Positions 1 to 13,700 of a stretch of 64,000 bases of DNA are shown here, one piece after another. Each line of letters opens with the position of its first letter. Within the stretch, counting starts at the first letter, position 1. The stretch spans positions 62,001-126,000 of the forward strand of contig JADWOT020001241.1 of assembly GCA_036345935.2 (NCBI GenBank), read 5' to 3'. This DNA is from Taenia hydatigena (Eukaryota > Platyhelminthes > Cestoda > Cyclophyllidea > Taeniidae). The notes below the pieces were generated by a model. That model was not told where the DNA came from and did no database searches. It saw nothing but the letters and a program-made list of their open reading frames with translations. The translations under genes and the position numbers were made by a program.

Positions 1-3000
1 CACAGATGTGGTCTTAAAAATAGCTTAGATTTTATTTTGCTATTTGCAACGTTGAGGGGGATCCATGCCTCAAAATTACGTTAAATTTATTTAACTGTTA
101 CCATCTCATCCTGCCAAGTAGTTACGACCTTCTGTGGTGACTTTTATTTTAAATTTGACTCCGCGACGTGGTCAGCAATCTTATACTACACGTGCCCATT
201 GAGAAGATGCAATCTCAAATCTGTCAAGATGCAAGGCATCGAGCCGCGGGGTATGCTGATGTGTGCCGTCGACGCCAATGATTGAGTGGAACCTCTAGGT
301 ATTGAGAGCTTGATCAAACCAACGCTGGACGACGGTCTACCTACAGAACCATCCTAGCGAGTTGTTGTTCACACTCTTTTGGCTTTAAAGGCCCTCTAAT
401 TGCACTAGTATTCGTCTTCAGCTAGTAGCGCAGATTTCAAAGAAGTCTTGAAACATTGTGAGACTTTGGGTGGGCACTCTGACTACTCTTCGTCTAGTAA
501 ACGATTCACACCGTGTCCATTGAAGCTCTTAAGACCGATTGCATAGATGAGATAGTTCAAGGTCAAATGTCTGAATGCTCTTGGCGCTTTTAGACCCTGG
601 AATAGGATGCTTTAGATATTGCTACCGACGGAAAGACTATGTGGCTACTTCATCTTTGACTCGTGGAACTCCTGCATGTCTAAAGTAAAAATGGTCGTAG
701 TTGCCGTGCGTGTTCCAGGATAACCCCATAGTTGTTTTGCCGCCTTATTTATTGTTCTTTTGCTAGTATTTAGCACTTCGAAATTTAGATTTCAAAGCTT
801 CGTTATGTGGAGACTTTTGTCATCAACGATCGCGCATGTGCATAGGAAAATTTGCTGTAGTGTTTCCAAACAAAAATTGCGAAATACATTCACACGACTT
901 ATAAGAGCATTTAGAGAACATGACGCGCATGTAAGGACCCACTTTTGACTAATGGAGGCGAGGAGTGGTCCATCCAATCTCGTATACCTATAGCGTTTTT
1001 ATCAGCGCTGATGTCGGTGAACATTGGCATATTAAGTTCACCCGAACGCAATATTTACTAATCGGGAGAACTAAAAAGCGTGCGAGTTTTTAAACTCTGC
1101 AGAATGTTCGAGAAGTAGGCAGGAAAATGGAAGCTTGTGGAACGTTTACTGGTATGCTTAAAATGCTCTATTTAATCGCCATTTTTATTCTTGCATTCAG
1201 ACTTGAGATTTCAAAGTGTTTCGATAATTCTCACTTCTTGGCTGTTTATCTTTACTCTACTAAATCACGCAAAAGTCGTTGAGATTGCGCGAATGACTAC
1301 CATCAGTTTAAACTTTCGCAACTACTCATGCCAATGATGGCGACATAGCCCAAACGAGAAATATGCATCCACATGCCTACAAAGTAGGCTTCGCTACCTC
1401 CTATTCCATAATCTTAAATGTTTTCGCTCGACATCGAGTCTGTGATGAATCGGACACTCCTCCAAGGATGCCCGTTTTGAGGGGCAATTCAGATGTACAT
1501 AATGCGAAACCGGCGTCCCTTCATTTATTCATCCATACATTCCTCACATAGCTAAGCCCTAGAGTTAATGATAGCTGCCATCGTCCTTCTCATATTCCAC
1601 ACAACTTGTACTATGCCAAACTTGAACATAATTTTGCTTTTTGCCTTTGCTGCTGTGCTTTGTTATATTCACAATAGCTATACCTAAATATTTTTCAACA
1701 TTGCATCATATCCAATTTTTACCTTATTACGAATTTGCAAACCCAGCCCATTTCTCCCAGTTCCTCCTTCTTCTTTGGGCTTAGTTAAAAACATTTTGAT
1801 GAGATCAACACATTTAATTACTTATAGTTAGCGAAGCCTGGTGACATTTGTCAAAGATGTATGCTAAAAACGGGACCAACACTCGTTCATTTACTTCATT
1901 CGAAACATCTACTTACCTAGGCCACTGGCTGATTCATATCAAAATGTGATCACGTGGGCAGTTACTTTTGTATTCTTTACAACACCTCTTCCACTTTTGC
2001 TGTTGCAATGATGTATGAGTGCACAAAGATCACCAACGTCAGACAGAAGATTCAGCTCATGCTGGAATTCTATGCCATCCTGCACAAGATAGCTTAGGTT
2101 CTTTTGCCTTGACCACTTCTTAGACAATGAAATTACCTTTAAACCTTCAGTGCTGTGCTAGGAAACCTACTTCTTGCACTCACAATAGGCTCGAACCCAT
2201 TCATCGAAAAGGCGCGGTGAACATTGCCTCAGCCATTCACACAGCGCAGCTCCTTCCTCATGAAAACGCAAACTGACTCACATGTAATCAACTGCCTTTT
2301 CTCCCTGTAGCTGGTTGTATGATCAGCTGATGTCCTAGTGTCAAGGTTCTTCCATATTTCCATTGCATTCAGCAGCCAAGATCGCCTTTAATTACCGGTT
2401 CTCATGCTCCATAAATCGCAAATATTAACTAGGAATAGAGTTGGCATTATAGTCAGTAGGAGGTAGGCAAGCGGCAGTAATTAACTAACCAAAACACCAG
2501 CAGTAGTCGCCTTCGTCATCAAATATATAAACATCCTGAGAAATATAACAAGGTCATCGGGTCTTGTACAATCCAATAATCATCGTGGGGTAAATGCAAA
2601 AGACTGCGCTTAATGCTGGGTTAGTAATATCAGTGATGCCACTGAAATCTTTGAATTAAAAACTAAAAGTGCTCACTCTCATAACAACTCATCTATTTAC
2701 AATATTTCTTTAGCGTAGGTGGCACAGAAATGTAAGTTTTAGGTGGCTTAATTGCTAAACGCTCCTATTGAAATAAACACACATAACACTTGGCTTCAAG
2801 AACACTCAGGGTATTCGACTGGCTTTTAGTTCGGGTATTTTCCTTTTCAAGCCACGGGGAGATTATTAGTTTGCTAGGGTATGCATGATAAATTAAATCC
2901 TTTGTGCGCACTCCTGGCTGGTAGTCTAAAATGTTCTTCTTAACCGAACTTATTTGGTTCATTATAATCCACAAATGCTACCACTATATGAGCGTAATCT

Positions 3001-5201
3001 AGGCTTTCGTGAAAATAATGGGTGTTTATGTAAGCATCATTCGAAACTTTTACATTGATACCAAATTGATTGCAGACCTACAGAATAATAGGCTGCAAAC
3101 TTTTTGGTACTGAGCTCTGGTCAATTGCGGCAATTTGTATGCGATTCATGCCTTGGGCCCCTAGAATACTCTCTCTGTCCGGTGGAGCTTTGGTATGGCG
3201 GTAGAATAAATAGATAAATTCATTTTTATTCTACACTCGGTCTCCATTCTCTAATATGTGATAGCAAATCTAGGCCAGCAAGTCCTACTCTTGGCTGCGC
3301 AGCTACACATAAAGCATGTATGCGTACGCTTATACAAAAATATTACAATATACTCACGTGTCTTACGCCTCTTTCGCAAAAACTAGCAGTACGTATGTCC
3401 TTGTCAATTCCCTCCCTTATCACCATGTGCCCTATTTCAACTTCATGTGCTTGCATCCGCAAGCTCTATAAAAACATCATAACGTTAAGGAAATGACAAG
3501 TAATATCACTGAAGACTTATTTGAACAGCCCAACTTTTAAAAAACCGATCTAAGGAAAAGTTCGTGCAGCTTATGCTAAATATGCTAAAAATCTTCAGTA
3601 TTATTCGATGGTAGCGCCTCACTCTGTGATTAGAAGTAGAAAATGCCTGTCTTCCACTTTGAGTGGGATAAGACGCTGTGAATCCTTGGGAGGTGGAGGA
3701 CTCTCCAATGCACTCAACGAAAGAAAATGCAACATCCTCTCGTGTTCTCGCCTTGCCTCGAGGCAACCATTCTTCTTCGCGGGTTCCCATATCCACTGGA
3801 AGGAAAAGAACACCACCAATAAATAGATAAGTAGCATCGTGTGATTGGTTATGCAGTATATCTGAAAACAGTTTCTTGGCAACTTGACATCCAACTTCTT
3901 TCGGTCAAATCAAGAAGACTGCAGTCCTTCTTGACGAAACAGCAGGTAGGATTTCCACTCCACTGGCAAAGAACAAGCAGAACAGCTCCGACTCAGCTCT
4001 TTACTGCCAAAATTACCGCGTTGCTTCTTTAATTTCAGTAAATAGTTCATTTTTTGTCTCCTCGTATGTGCAGCCACATGCATCCGCAGTAGCACTTCGT
4101 CTAAAATTATGCTCCACTGTTACTACTTAGTTGACGATCAGAAGCAATGTCCCCGCGTAACGATAACACAATAATGTAGGTTGTGGGAAACCTATGATAA
4201 CGACTTTGCGATTTTGTGCTTGCTTATAACATTGTAAGGTGTTTTGCTATTCGATTAGTCAGTACCATTTACATCACACTGGAAGAAGACCCATTTGACG
4301 CATATAAAACGCATCATAGAGAGGCCTAGTCTCAAACCATCCTTGCATCTGTTGCTCTCCTAGGTGACTGATCAATAAAGGGAGTCGTGATGTACTCCTT
4401 ATACATTTGAACCTCTATGCACATTTGTTTCCCAAAAAAATTTGCTGCACCTCTTCTTATCATGCCTAAGCTGGCATCACCGCGAAATCACGCAGATTCG
4501 CGATTACATGCAATGTTTTGGCGACTCGTCCAGCCTGGCCGGTATGCAAACGATACGAAAGCATAAGTTGTTTGAAATGACCAGGCCCGACTGAGATTTT
4601 TCAGTTACTCAGTTTTAGGAAATGTTGTCCTCTACGAGTCTCAAAAACATCAACGACTCCAAATTTAAACCAGGTTTTAGCCATTGAAAACTGCATGCAT
4701 ACGCACGTGAGTCTTGATAGCAAGTGAGTCAACCACGTGTGAATCCTTAACTAAAGTGATTTTAAATCACGCGATCAGCCAAATAGATGAGTCAAGCGTC
4801 TATGATTTTTGCACAGACAAAATTGGTCAGCTGGGCTGCTGCGCAAATCCGTAAATTAACGCCATAATAAAAGGTAGAGAGATGAATTTAGGATGAGTGA
4901 GCTTTTTGCACAATGAGCAGAGAGATTAAAGATTGGTAAGGTCAACCACATCTAGGGACCCAAGGGGCGACAATCTGTGCCTGCAGCCTAGTTGTCCTTG
5001 CTTCCAACTCTGCAGAGCTTGCTCACGCCTGGCTAAGTTTCCACTTCATCTCTGTGGACTTCACCTCCGTGGCCACAGATGCGGAATGAATATTGGCAGT
5101 TGAATCAATGCACCCTGATGGACTGTTCTTGGCGCTTTTAACAGCTAAGCGTACGTAGCCCGCGTTACCGCACTAGGAGATGCTAGTACTTCATGCCACG
5201 C
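1..5201. other. non-coding stretch, no supportable gene
   Basis: I read this AT-rich stretch on both strands and found only short, unconvincing open frames. The one thing of note is a possible RNA polymerase III B-box on the minus strand at 2188-2198 (GGGTTCGAGCC), with an A-box-like TGGCTGAGGC ending near 2235. The spacing is about six bases shorter than in a tRNA and the T-stem pairs poorly, so I do not call a gene there. Confidence 0.5.
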
Positions 5202-5474
5202 TCATGTCGCCATTGTCACTTTGTGATCCTCTAACATTAGGTATTCTTCTGTGCCCTCGTTGCAGCTGTGGTTGATGTTGTTTATTGTGGTGAAGGCAAG
5301 GCAATTATTTGAGTGATGAACATAACTGGCTGCACCTTTATCAATCACACGCAAGTGTCCTGTACACTTATAATCTTTTGACAACTCCACGTGTGTTTTG
5401 TTTCTACATTTGAATCCATTCACCCCCAAACACCCCCAACATTGTGGATGTCGTATCTGAGTAAGCAGTCGCAA
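5202..5474 (-). pseudogene. FLYWCH-like zinc-finger fragment
   Basis: A 90-codon open frame whose middle resembles a FLYWCH-type zinc finger, a small DNA- or protein-binding module common in flatworm proteins and transposon-derived genes. The visible pattern is a Cys in FKCRNKTH, then KDYKCTGHLRVID, then VHHSNNC: Cys, an 11-residue spacer with Lys, Cys, a Leu-Arg-Val strand and a terminal His pair. The usual HxH end is altered to HHSNNC, and the aromatic FLYW start is not clear upstream. No convincing acceptor or donor flanks it, and no partner exon was recognised. It may be a decayed copy or one exon of a larger gene. The family assignment is inferred from a short pattern only; chance similarity is possible. 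Confidence 0.33.
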
Positions 5475-8400
5475 AACGGGTGAATAGCTAAGTGACTGAC
5501 CAGACTTTATGGTTTGGACTTCGATTTCTCGTCAGCTAAAATGTTTTCATCAAACGATTTTGTGGGACCGTTGGTAATTTTCGGTACGTCTTCCTCAGTA
5601 TGGCGAGTACAAACCAGCGGGTCAATCCCGCCCTAAATTATATCCCTCAAAAGCGTCATATACACAAAGTCAAATTTTACAGCATTGCTAATCGCAATGA
5701 ACTTTATAAATTTACTTATTTTGCCAAGGCATAATCGCATTATACAAAAAAGATATGTTGCATTTTGGTAGATTATTCAAGTTTACATCTTGTGGCCTAA
5801 TAAAGAAATTACGCCATGGGATGAGTCTTTATCGTGTGTTTGGCTCGCTGTCACTGCTGTGAGTTGTTAATGAGCTCTGCATTTTGCCAATGGCTGTCTC
5901 TCTACAACATGTTGCAGATGCTTGTAGTAGCGCAGTTTTTGTGACAAACGTTAACAGATAAATATTAGAAGAAGGTGGATAGGCCAAGATATCTGCCATC
6001 AAAATTCATTGACGCTCAAAATTTTGTTCTCTTGAGTTATTTATAACTATATTTTAAGCATTCGTCCATTTGCAACAGTGCTCCTTAAGGAGCGAGTACA
6101 AATTTTAATTATTAAATCCGAAATTTTACTGGAGGTAAGGAAGGAAGCTGATTAACTTCAATGGCTCAAAGTTTATTAAATTTATTCTTGTCTTCTTAAG
6201 GTCTTCTGGTACAAACCTTGTTTGTAAATATTCCTTTTGTCCAGAGAAGGGATTCAAATCCAATCTGTAGACATTAGCTGACGAAAATGTAAGCATCCCC
6301 ATCTCCCTTATAGCGAATCGTGCAGTCCATGTGCTTTAAATGAAAGCCAATACAAGTTATTTGCCAAGTTGAAGCCAAATCTAGCAGCTAATGACAATCG
6401 TTAGACTGCCTCTGGTTGGATGTCATCACTGCCTTCGTTCCGCCGGAATGACTGCTGCTTGGGCATTCTCTAGATGGCAAAGTCATCACCAGACGGCCTG
6501 CATTCAAGGATCGATCCCTACAGGTGAAAAATTGATCTCACCCTTGAGCCTAACAAGAGTATTAAACGAAAATCGGGAAGCTGAGATTTGCCATTAGATA
6601 GAGAACCAAAATGATCAAGCCTTAATAGACTGCATCAATGCAACGCGACGTTTTGCAGTTCAGTCGCTGTTTCGAAGTGTTCCATCGAAAGGACTTTCGA
6701 CAATTGAGTCATTGAGGGAGAGGAGATTTCCAGCAGGGTAAGCAAAGCCTATCATTGCAAAATATGGTGTGATTCAACAAAAACTGCTATAGAGCCAATT
6801 TAGGCAGCAAATATATGTGCCACCCAATTTTTGATAGCAATATCTGCAGGAGTAGAATAGAGTGAAACATAATATTGTACGGTAGGGTCCCAAGCACAAA
6901 GTACTACCATTATCACGCGTTCAGTGCCGGAAGTTCGCCAGCGATGCATAACATGGCAACGGTCCATTCGAATCATTCTGTAAGATGGCTGGTAGGAAAA
7001 AGGTCCAGTGCTAGTACATGCAGCCCTAAAACACCCTGGTTCACGACGCAACAGGTGTGAAAAACGCCAGATTAGAGAGGCGTTTTATGAAGTAAGGAGA
7101 TGCTTTAAAAACAGTAGAAGACAATGCAGTGAGTAGAGCATCCAAGAGGCATACGAGCATTGTCAGATCCCAATAATTTTAAACAGGCTTATAGTCTTTC
7201 ATTGGAAATCAGGTAGAGAATCCTGATTTTGCTCCTAGTTATATTATTTACTTAAACAGCGATCACTGCTATCGAGACCAATTCAAGTTAAAATAATTAT
7301 CACTTCCATTAGAAGAAGGTAGATTACATAAATACTGGTGAGTTTACAATTTATAAACTCCTAAAATTATTCTATATTAGAACATATTTTGCGAATGAAG
7401 TTTTGCACTGGTTTATGACAATCAACTATGAATGCTCCAACACCAGCAGGGGAACTTTACATACTGACATGGATTAAAGGCTTGGAACTACACGAAAGGG
7501 ATTGTTGGATTTTGGAGATAAAACATTGTATTTGAAATGTAAAGCCATATTATGCTGGCGGACAGTACATCTGAAAGTTGGCTAACAGTTTTGAAGCAGG
7601 TGAAGTGGCAGTGGAGGTGTCTAAAAACGTAAAACGATGATTGCTGAGTAAAATGGGCCTCATCAAAAGATTTTCCATGGTTATTGAGTAGTTAAAGAAC
7701 TTGAATGCTGGTGAAGACAGATAAATAAAATAAAGGAATGCGAAACAAATATTTGTTTGGATAGTCCTCAATCAGAGAAGGCCTAGTGAATCGAATGATT
7801 TGATGACATCGGAAATCTTCTGTCCATTAGCCAAGTATTATATGAACCATACAGTGTCTTGCTGTTTAGCATGAATATAAAGCCAACCGAGTGGCATGGC
7901 AGAGGATTGGGGGGCATAGATACATTCCAGAGTTTGTAATAAACAATTTGGGTAAATAGAGATTCAATGCCGACGACACGCTATTATCCACTCTAAAACA
8001 ATGCATAACAGTCACGACTTCTCTGGCTTATCATGCATATACTTGAGCACAAATGCTGCCACTTTTTCGAGTAAGTTTTCTAAATGCATAAAAATAAACC
8101 ACAGTTAAACGACAATGATAAAATTTGAAAGCGGAATTGATGAGGCCTTTTAGACGCATGATTTGATTGGAGGTGCGAATGATTTGCAGAGGACACTTAG
8201 AGTGAAAATACATCTGGTAGCCGGCTCTTAGCTGGCTACAGGGGATCGCCTCATTTTCGCTCAATTCAAACATCTAATCTCGGTTTTGTCCATGATCTTG
8301 GCCCCATTAGCTTTAGCAAACATTAGTTCATTACAAACTTGTCTGTCGGCCTGCCTGTTCGTGATATTATTCCTTCAGGAAATTAAAAATACCTCATGCG

Positions 8401-10689
8401 AGATCAAGAAAAGAGCGTCCATTCTAGGTCGCTATAATAATTGTTATTTTATTGTTGGTGAAATTGTGCGAAATCTGGGACTTAGTAGAAAACCAACCAC
8501 TTAGTCGCTCTATTGTGTGGTTTCGTACGTAAACTGTACCTCTTCCTTCATCCTGTCTTGTAGGTAATGCCAACACGTCATAATGCTATGTTGCACCCAC
8601 AAATGCATTTTTTTGATAAGTAGAAATGTAGAAATAGAAATAACTGTGTTCAGAAACTTCGAGCAAAAGTCATTCCATCCATCCTTTATGGCAGGAATAG
8701 ATGGTTTTATTGCATGATCATTTGTGACTTGCCAAAATGCACGCACTCATTTACCCGGTTGTGTTGTTTACTCCATTATAAGGCGGTCGTTAACTGGCTT
8801 TAAGCTTGCGTGGGAACCGATCTTAACTAAACTGTGACTTCGAGTTTTCTCGTCCTCTAAAACCTTAAAATCTAGACATGTAATTAAAGCACAAGGGTTG
8901 CGTTTAGCCTTTCATTTTATTCTGAGGCTCATTACCACATTTTATGAACATCGTTTACGCAGCTGCCACACGCACAATCAAAATAGTTCGAATTTATCAT
9001 AATCCAAAGTAGCATTTGCAAAATGAAATTCACAGTTTTGTACAATTTGATAGTATCATGCCTACTTCATCCATGTTTTAGGTCCCTCAAATTGCCAAGG
9101 TTTCAAGACTCGACAGTTGTGACAGGTGAGGTGGTTTTACTTTCCTTTACTTCATTACATTCGGTAGTTCGCTGCAGCATCAGACACCATAAAGTCAACC
9201 TTATTTCGCATGTCCTATGGGCTAGAAAGAATGCCCTTTCGTTTTCAAAGTAAGCGTTCGTTTCCATTTGTCAAATTTTACGGCATGCATGGATTACATG
9301 CCTGACCAAAAGCGCATCTATTTACCTGACCCTATTTGATTTGCACAGGCTCTCTATTAAATTGAAGGGTAAATTGGCACTTTAATAGCACATTCAGGGT
9401 GATACACGTAATGAGTACTATCGTTGCGCATTTTATGTACTGTCCTCTCCTAGACCGCGTGAATACTTGTCAATTCAGCCCAATAGGAGTTAGTGTGTTC
9501 AGTTCCAAGTTGTTTTGTAAAAGTTATGTGCGAATGACATTTTGAGAAGTAATATATTTGTTAGCGACCCATTAAAAAACGTTGATTTGCTTTAACTCGC
9601 TCATTCCTTAGCTTATCTTATTCCAAGGTGGATACTGTCTGTCACGAGATAAGCCCTCGTGGATGCATTGGAATAAGCCCTTTTCTCAATATGCTTGACA
9701 TGTTTCGAGTCTACCTCTCCATTATATCCAAGCCTGTATTGCTTGAAAAAGTCATACACAGAAGCCAGCTGCAAATTGAAGTCTTTTATGAGACAAAGTG
9801 GAGGTCAACGGCCGCTGATATGGTTGTATCAAACAGGATGGGCTGCAGGCACCAAGAATATTCAGCTTAAAATTCATTGGTTTACAGCTTGTTTGCAACA
9901 CTGAAGAATGCTTTGGGTAGAATCAGTTGTAATTGCTAGTGCGCAAAGCTATCATGCACGCCGTGTGCTTTGATCAATTGCTCTGACATTCTGGTAGCAG
10001 TGACAAGTTCATTACCTCTGATGTAGCAACGTCTGCGATTTATGCGTCCTTTCAAGGCGAAGGTCAGAAAACCAATGCCTGTAAAACAGCGAACTTTGCA
10101 TTACTCCCATATGCAGTACAATTAGTAGCTTTTAGAACAAATGTGCGATTTTCCTACAATAGTAGTGAAATCGCAAACATGGTATTAAGGAGAATCGTGC
10201 AAAATGAATTCAAAGAAAGTCAATGTTTACAATCGCATGCACAAAATGATGCCTGAGGAGTACCAAATACTGCGGCCTATTTGTCAGTGTAAGCTAATCT
10301 AAACGAAGCCGCTATGCAGCTGCAGCATGGCACTACCTCATCGCCATCCGGAACTTGCGCAGTTGGCACCTCAAATGTGCTCCTTGATTAGAGACCAGAG
10401 GCATCAGAGTAAAGATGAGGCAGAAGGCAGTGGATAGGTATGTCCAGATCTCAATAGATCCCACCTTTAAAACAGGCTATGCATTAGGCATAAAGGCGAT
10501 CACCACAGTCAAACGCAACTGGAATTTTAAGGTTGAAATAACTACGTCATTCTCACTACGTCCGTTACACACGTTATGGATGAAATCGTGTGAAGTTTAG
10601 AGAGCACATACCTTCACTAATATCATGTGCTCACTTAAGTGTAAGGAGACTGAATAGTAATGCACCTCTACGGCACTTGCAGACCTGAA
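5475..10689. other. non-coding stretch, no supportable gene
   Basis: No open frame here has recognisable domains, good splice sites and coding-like composition together. Small frames such as those at 8031-8273 and 8510-8746 (minus) look like chance. This is the downstream flank of the symporter gene. Confidence 0.5.
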
Positions 10690-10695
10690 TTTATT
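10690..10695 (-). terminator. poly(A) signal AATAAA of the symporter gene
   Basis: The minus strand reads AATAAA here, about 65 nt past the TGA stop at 10760-10762. The position and orientation fit the 3' end of the symporter mRNA. The hexamer is common in AT-rich DNA, so it is supported mainly by its location. Confidence 0.6.
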
Positions 10696-10759
10696 TGCAT
10701 GATAATATCCTTGAGCACTGGATTAATAACCATTCACTACTTAAAGAGAATTTCTTGAA

Positions 10760-13700
10760 TCACAAAGCGACACATACGGAGAAGTAGAAGCAGTCGAAGT
10801 AGAGTATTTGCAAGGCATGTCCAAGTATCTGCCAGAAACCGAGAAATACGACAAAATTGAAAATGGCGATGCCCCAGATCAAATTGCGCAGTGGCGCCAG
10901 AGCTCTGTGTACCTCAGACAGGGCGGGCTTCTTCTCGCTTAGACGCGTGGAAAAACGCAGATCTGTTTGTCTACCCGTTGGTCAATGTTGACATTTCGAG
11001 GTGGACATAAGCAATCCGTTGGAAAATATATCATTATGGGAATGCTTAAAAATATAGTTGTATATTTTGCTCTTACAGGCGTCACTAAACGTTCAAAGAC
11101 GCGACTGCAAAATCGATGGCTCTGTCAACCTACCGAGTAAAGACCTCAGGCCAAGGAACGAGGGGATTGTCGATTTCCTGTACACATCCCCACACGCCAG
11201 GCGCCACCTCAGGTGCAATGGTTTTGGTGTGGAGGAGAGTGATTAATACAGGCAGCAGAAAGCCACCCAAAAATGCCACTCCCAATCCTATCAGCTTAGT
11301 CTGCTTAACATCTGGTTGGGGTTAAAACGAAAATGGAAGGAGTTGGAAACAAGAATTTCCACCTGGATAGTGAAACTCATATAAGCTGCTATTCAACTCC
11401 CTATTCCTTAATTACTGGGACAGTGGGACATCAGCCTGTGTGCTCAAAATGAAGGCATTAAAAGCGCCTTCGGATTACCTAGATCATGAGCACTTGCTTG
11501 CATAGAGCCATTTTGGCAATGAATTCAATGCGCGATTGACTCTGCTTTCCTACCAATTCGTCAGTTAACTAAAATATATTAAATTAATTGTGCAGAAAAA
11601 TTTCCCTTCATCCAAGTTCACATGTATTGCGCAAAGTGCCAGCAACGCACCTAAAGACGAAGCGTATTTAAGCACAAGCCAGATGATGAGTGAGCTCGCT
11701 GCACTAACGATGTAGCCAATTAGAAGTGCGGCTTTGGAGAGACGTGCCCAGAGAATGCTGAGACAAAGGCACCCCACAAAGGGTGTACATAGACTGAAGC
11801 ATAGGATATCCGTCATCTAAAACGCAAATATAAGTGCCAAGTTGCCTTGCTGCCCCAAAACTCAGGTAACATTGCGAAGTTTCTTTACAGATATTTTCAG
11901 AGCTTGCAAAATCCTCCGTTTTAACAAAAGTTTATTTCTCTCGTGGCAAAAATAGTGCCTAGTCTCCAATTCCGGACGCAGCTTGGTAATGAGCGATATG
12001 CTGCACTGCTCTCATCTAGTAGGAGTTGGATCTTTGTGCAGTGGATTTACCAGCCTCAACTGTGTGGGTTTAAGTCAGCCGGATTTATGCAGTTTCTTTT
12101 AACGAAACATATTTCACATCATAAATCAGTTTGACATTTACTTGGATAGTGAGCCAGCCGCTCAATCAGCAAGCATTTCAAAGCTTTTGGCGTTTGCTGC
12201 ACAAAAATCAAGAGAATTGGAAGCAGTTTATCAACATTTTAAAAACATCATATGTTACTTTTATTTTTTGGTAAAAACAGCCAAAAGGAACATAATTTTG
12301 GGCTGTTTTCAGGATGCTATACTCCACCTTGTATAGCTTAATGTAAGTTTGTAGCGTTTCAAGAATTATGTGTTTTGTTGAAAGAGGAAGGCAAACAGTG
12401 CTACTTAAAGACAAGGCGCATCAGTTAAGTGCAATCAGTCTTCTGTTCACAACAAACAAATTTCGAAAAAGGCAGTCATCTTATTTTAGTTAAAGCAAGT
12501 AGATTTGCTTGCATCACTAATTGAAATAAATTTATCAGATCTTCAAGTCTTAAAAGGCGTGCGGTTTCATTGGAGAACGTGCGCCATATTGGCGTGGAAA
12601 AATTGCGGTGTCCTAGCAGTGACCCAGTTAGAGCTATTGCCGAATCAGGTATGGCTCTAAATGTTTTTCCTTAAATGTGCTCTCAACGCGTCCCTCTAAG
12701 GATATTTGAAAGATTCCATTTTGCCATACCTCTTCGCCTGCCCATTCTATGCTGCCAATTTCAGGCACTACATTGCAGACCTCATTTTCATTCCATGAAA
12801 CCACTTGCTGTACTTCAATTTCATATATCATTGTTTAGGGCAGAGAGCAGGCTGTAAATATTTGTACATTTAATCATTCGTTACGGTTCAGCCATGTTGC
12901 GCCGCATTAGTTGGATAGCAGTGGTCCAGTGTCATAGCCACAATATCTTCGACAAATGGAGACGAAAGCATACCAGCATATCAGGAAGGACAGTGAAGAC
13001 TGGTATCATTCCCGCCATCACGGTAAAGGCGATGTGCAGCACGCTTTTTTCCATCCTGTCGGTGTAGGCGCGGAATGCACCGTGCGTCTGGCAGCCGTAC
13101 GCTAGCGTTGCGGCTGGTCTGTTCCTATGTTCCTCTTTGATCCTGCCAAAACAATGGAAAGAGAGAAGAGTTGCCTTCCTCATGCAAAAACCATTTGTCG
13201 AATGGATAGGGTCTGTGTCTCGAGGTGAAGGTTATTGGTATGGTACGAAATACTTATTTTCGTGTACGCAAACCTCGTGCGAAGTAAGCACATTTTCATT
13301 GGAACAGCACTAATTTTGCTGCAATCTTTAGAACTGCTTTCATGGTATGGGTCATTAACCTAATTGGCTGCAGTTAGGGCTTCTAATTTAAAGCGCAACA
13401 AGGGCATCTCGCAGGCCTACCTACTTAAAATTGCAAGGTAAGTTGGTTTTTACAGTTCATAAGCAGAATTTTGTTGCCTCGCAGATAGCAATGTTGCAAA
13501 AAAGGCAAACGATTTCGTACTTAGCTTGATATTTAAAGCAATTGTATGACACAATAAATGACTTAATGATCTCTTTTAGTCTGGCTCTACGATTCATATT
13601 CTTCCTTATGGTTATAATGCCTCTAGACAAACAGGACCCGCCTTCTGTCTTCTAAGCGTAGTAATCGTGACTATTCAAGGGGTGTGTGCATGCACCCAAT

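Noticed and set aside
2188..2240. tRNA-like A and B boxes, minus strand
   Set aside because: The B-box is good, but the spacing is about six bases short and the T-stem pairs poorly. Not enough for a tRNA or SINE call.
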